DNA from: an uncultured Clostridium sp.
GTDB lineage: Bacteria; Bacillota; Clostridia; TANB77; CAG-508
Reading direction: 5' to 3'
Length of the DNA stretch: 53,421 nt
NCBI GenBank assembly: GCA_900553125.1
Contig: USCB01000009.1
Span: forward strand, 1-53,421
Below the pieces are notes generated by a model. That model made no database searches and was not told the origin of the DNA. It saw nothing but the letters and a program-made list of their open reading frames with translations. The translations under genes and the position numbers were made by a program. Shown one piece after another: positions 53,381-53,421 of this stretch (position 1 is the first letter of the stretch; each line of letters opens with the position of its first letter).

Positions 53381-53421
53381 TAAAATCTAAAACTGTGGAG
53401 CCAGTGTCCTGATGAATACTG

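Overview
This window comes from a low-GC, spore-forming Clostridia-like bacterium. The codon use is strongly A/T-ending, and the core genes point the same way: spoIVB, spoVAC-D-E, a DNPR-type murE, and a Firmicutes-style division cluster with ftsQ, two DUF881 genes, sbp, ftsA and ftsZ. A fucose-salvage and fucosyltransferase cassette plus BspA-type repeat proteins suggest a gut commensal. I cannot name the species from sequence alone.

Layout. 1-8.3 kb: spoIVB, an mreB/mbl-type gene, a wall-exposed beta-sandwich protein, an ABC exporter and a LysR regulator. 8.3-11.2 kb: a MoaA-like radical SAM gene, a PD-(D/E)XK endonuclease, a tRNA-Tyr split by a group I intron, and a ROK kinase. 11.3-20.8 kb: a compact type IV pilus operon on the minus strand, running pilMN fusion, pilO, pilP-like, pilin, pilD, two minor pilins, pilB, pilT, pilC. 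21.0-23.0 kb: spoVAC-spoVAD-spoVAE. 23.0-28.6 kb: ftsZ, ftsA, sbp, two DUF881 genes and ftsQ. 28.7-34.1 kb: two large pilin-like surface proteins and an orphan VirD4/TraG ATPase. 34.2-41.4 kb: an ArsP_2-type exporter, a histidine kinase, murG, ftsW/spoVE, mraY and murE. 41.6-53.3 kb: fucokinase, fucose-1-phosphate guanylyltransferase, GT10 fucosyltransferase, two GT2 glycosyltransferases and two O-antigen-ligase-like proteins. With these are a pilin-like leucine-rich protein, a Cro/CI regulator and a small hypothetical gene.

The main discovery is a recoding signal. Eight genes look frameshifted (spoIVB twice, spoVAD, a pilin-like gene, the ArsP_2 exporter, murG, ftsW/spoVE, fucokinase and a GT2 gene). 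At all nine junctions the zero frame meets the codon CGG. Skipping only its C (+1) restores the conserved protein, and the next codon GGA or GGT supplies a glycine that the family conserves. Sites occur in genes on both strands and always read CGG in the coding sense, at a codon boundary. Scanning by eye, I found only two other in-frame CGG codons in roughly fifteen thousand codons. Both are in the radical SAM gene, which may be a recent arrival. The simplest reading is that CGG is not an ordinary arginine codon here, and that CGGN is read as glycine with a +1 step, by a four-base-reading tRNA-Gly or by out-of-frame entry of normal tRNA-Gly.

Other structures stand out. Arrays of TGTAAT at an exact 11-bp period lie upstream of mreB, spoVAC/pilMN, ftsA and two pilin-like genes. 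A palindromic repeat family built on TTGGGGACGGTTCTTTT sits within about 20 bases of stop codons. Fucokinase and the guanylyltransferase, which are one protein (Fkp) in Bacteroides, are here two convergent genes.
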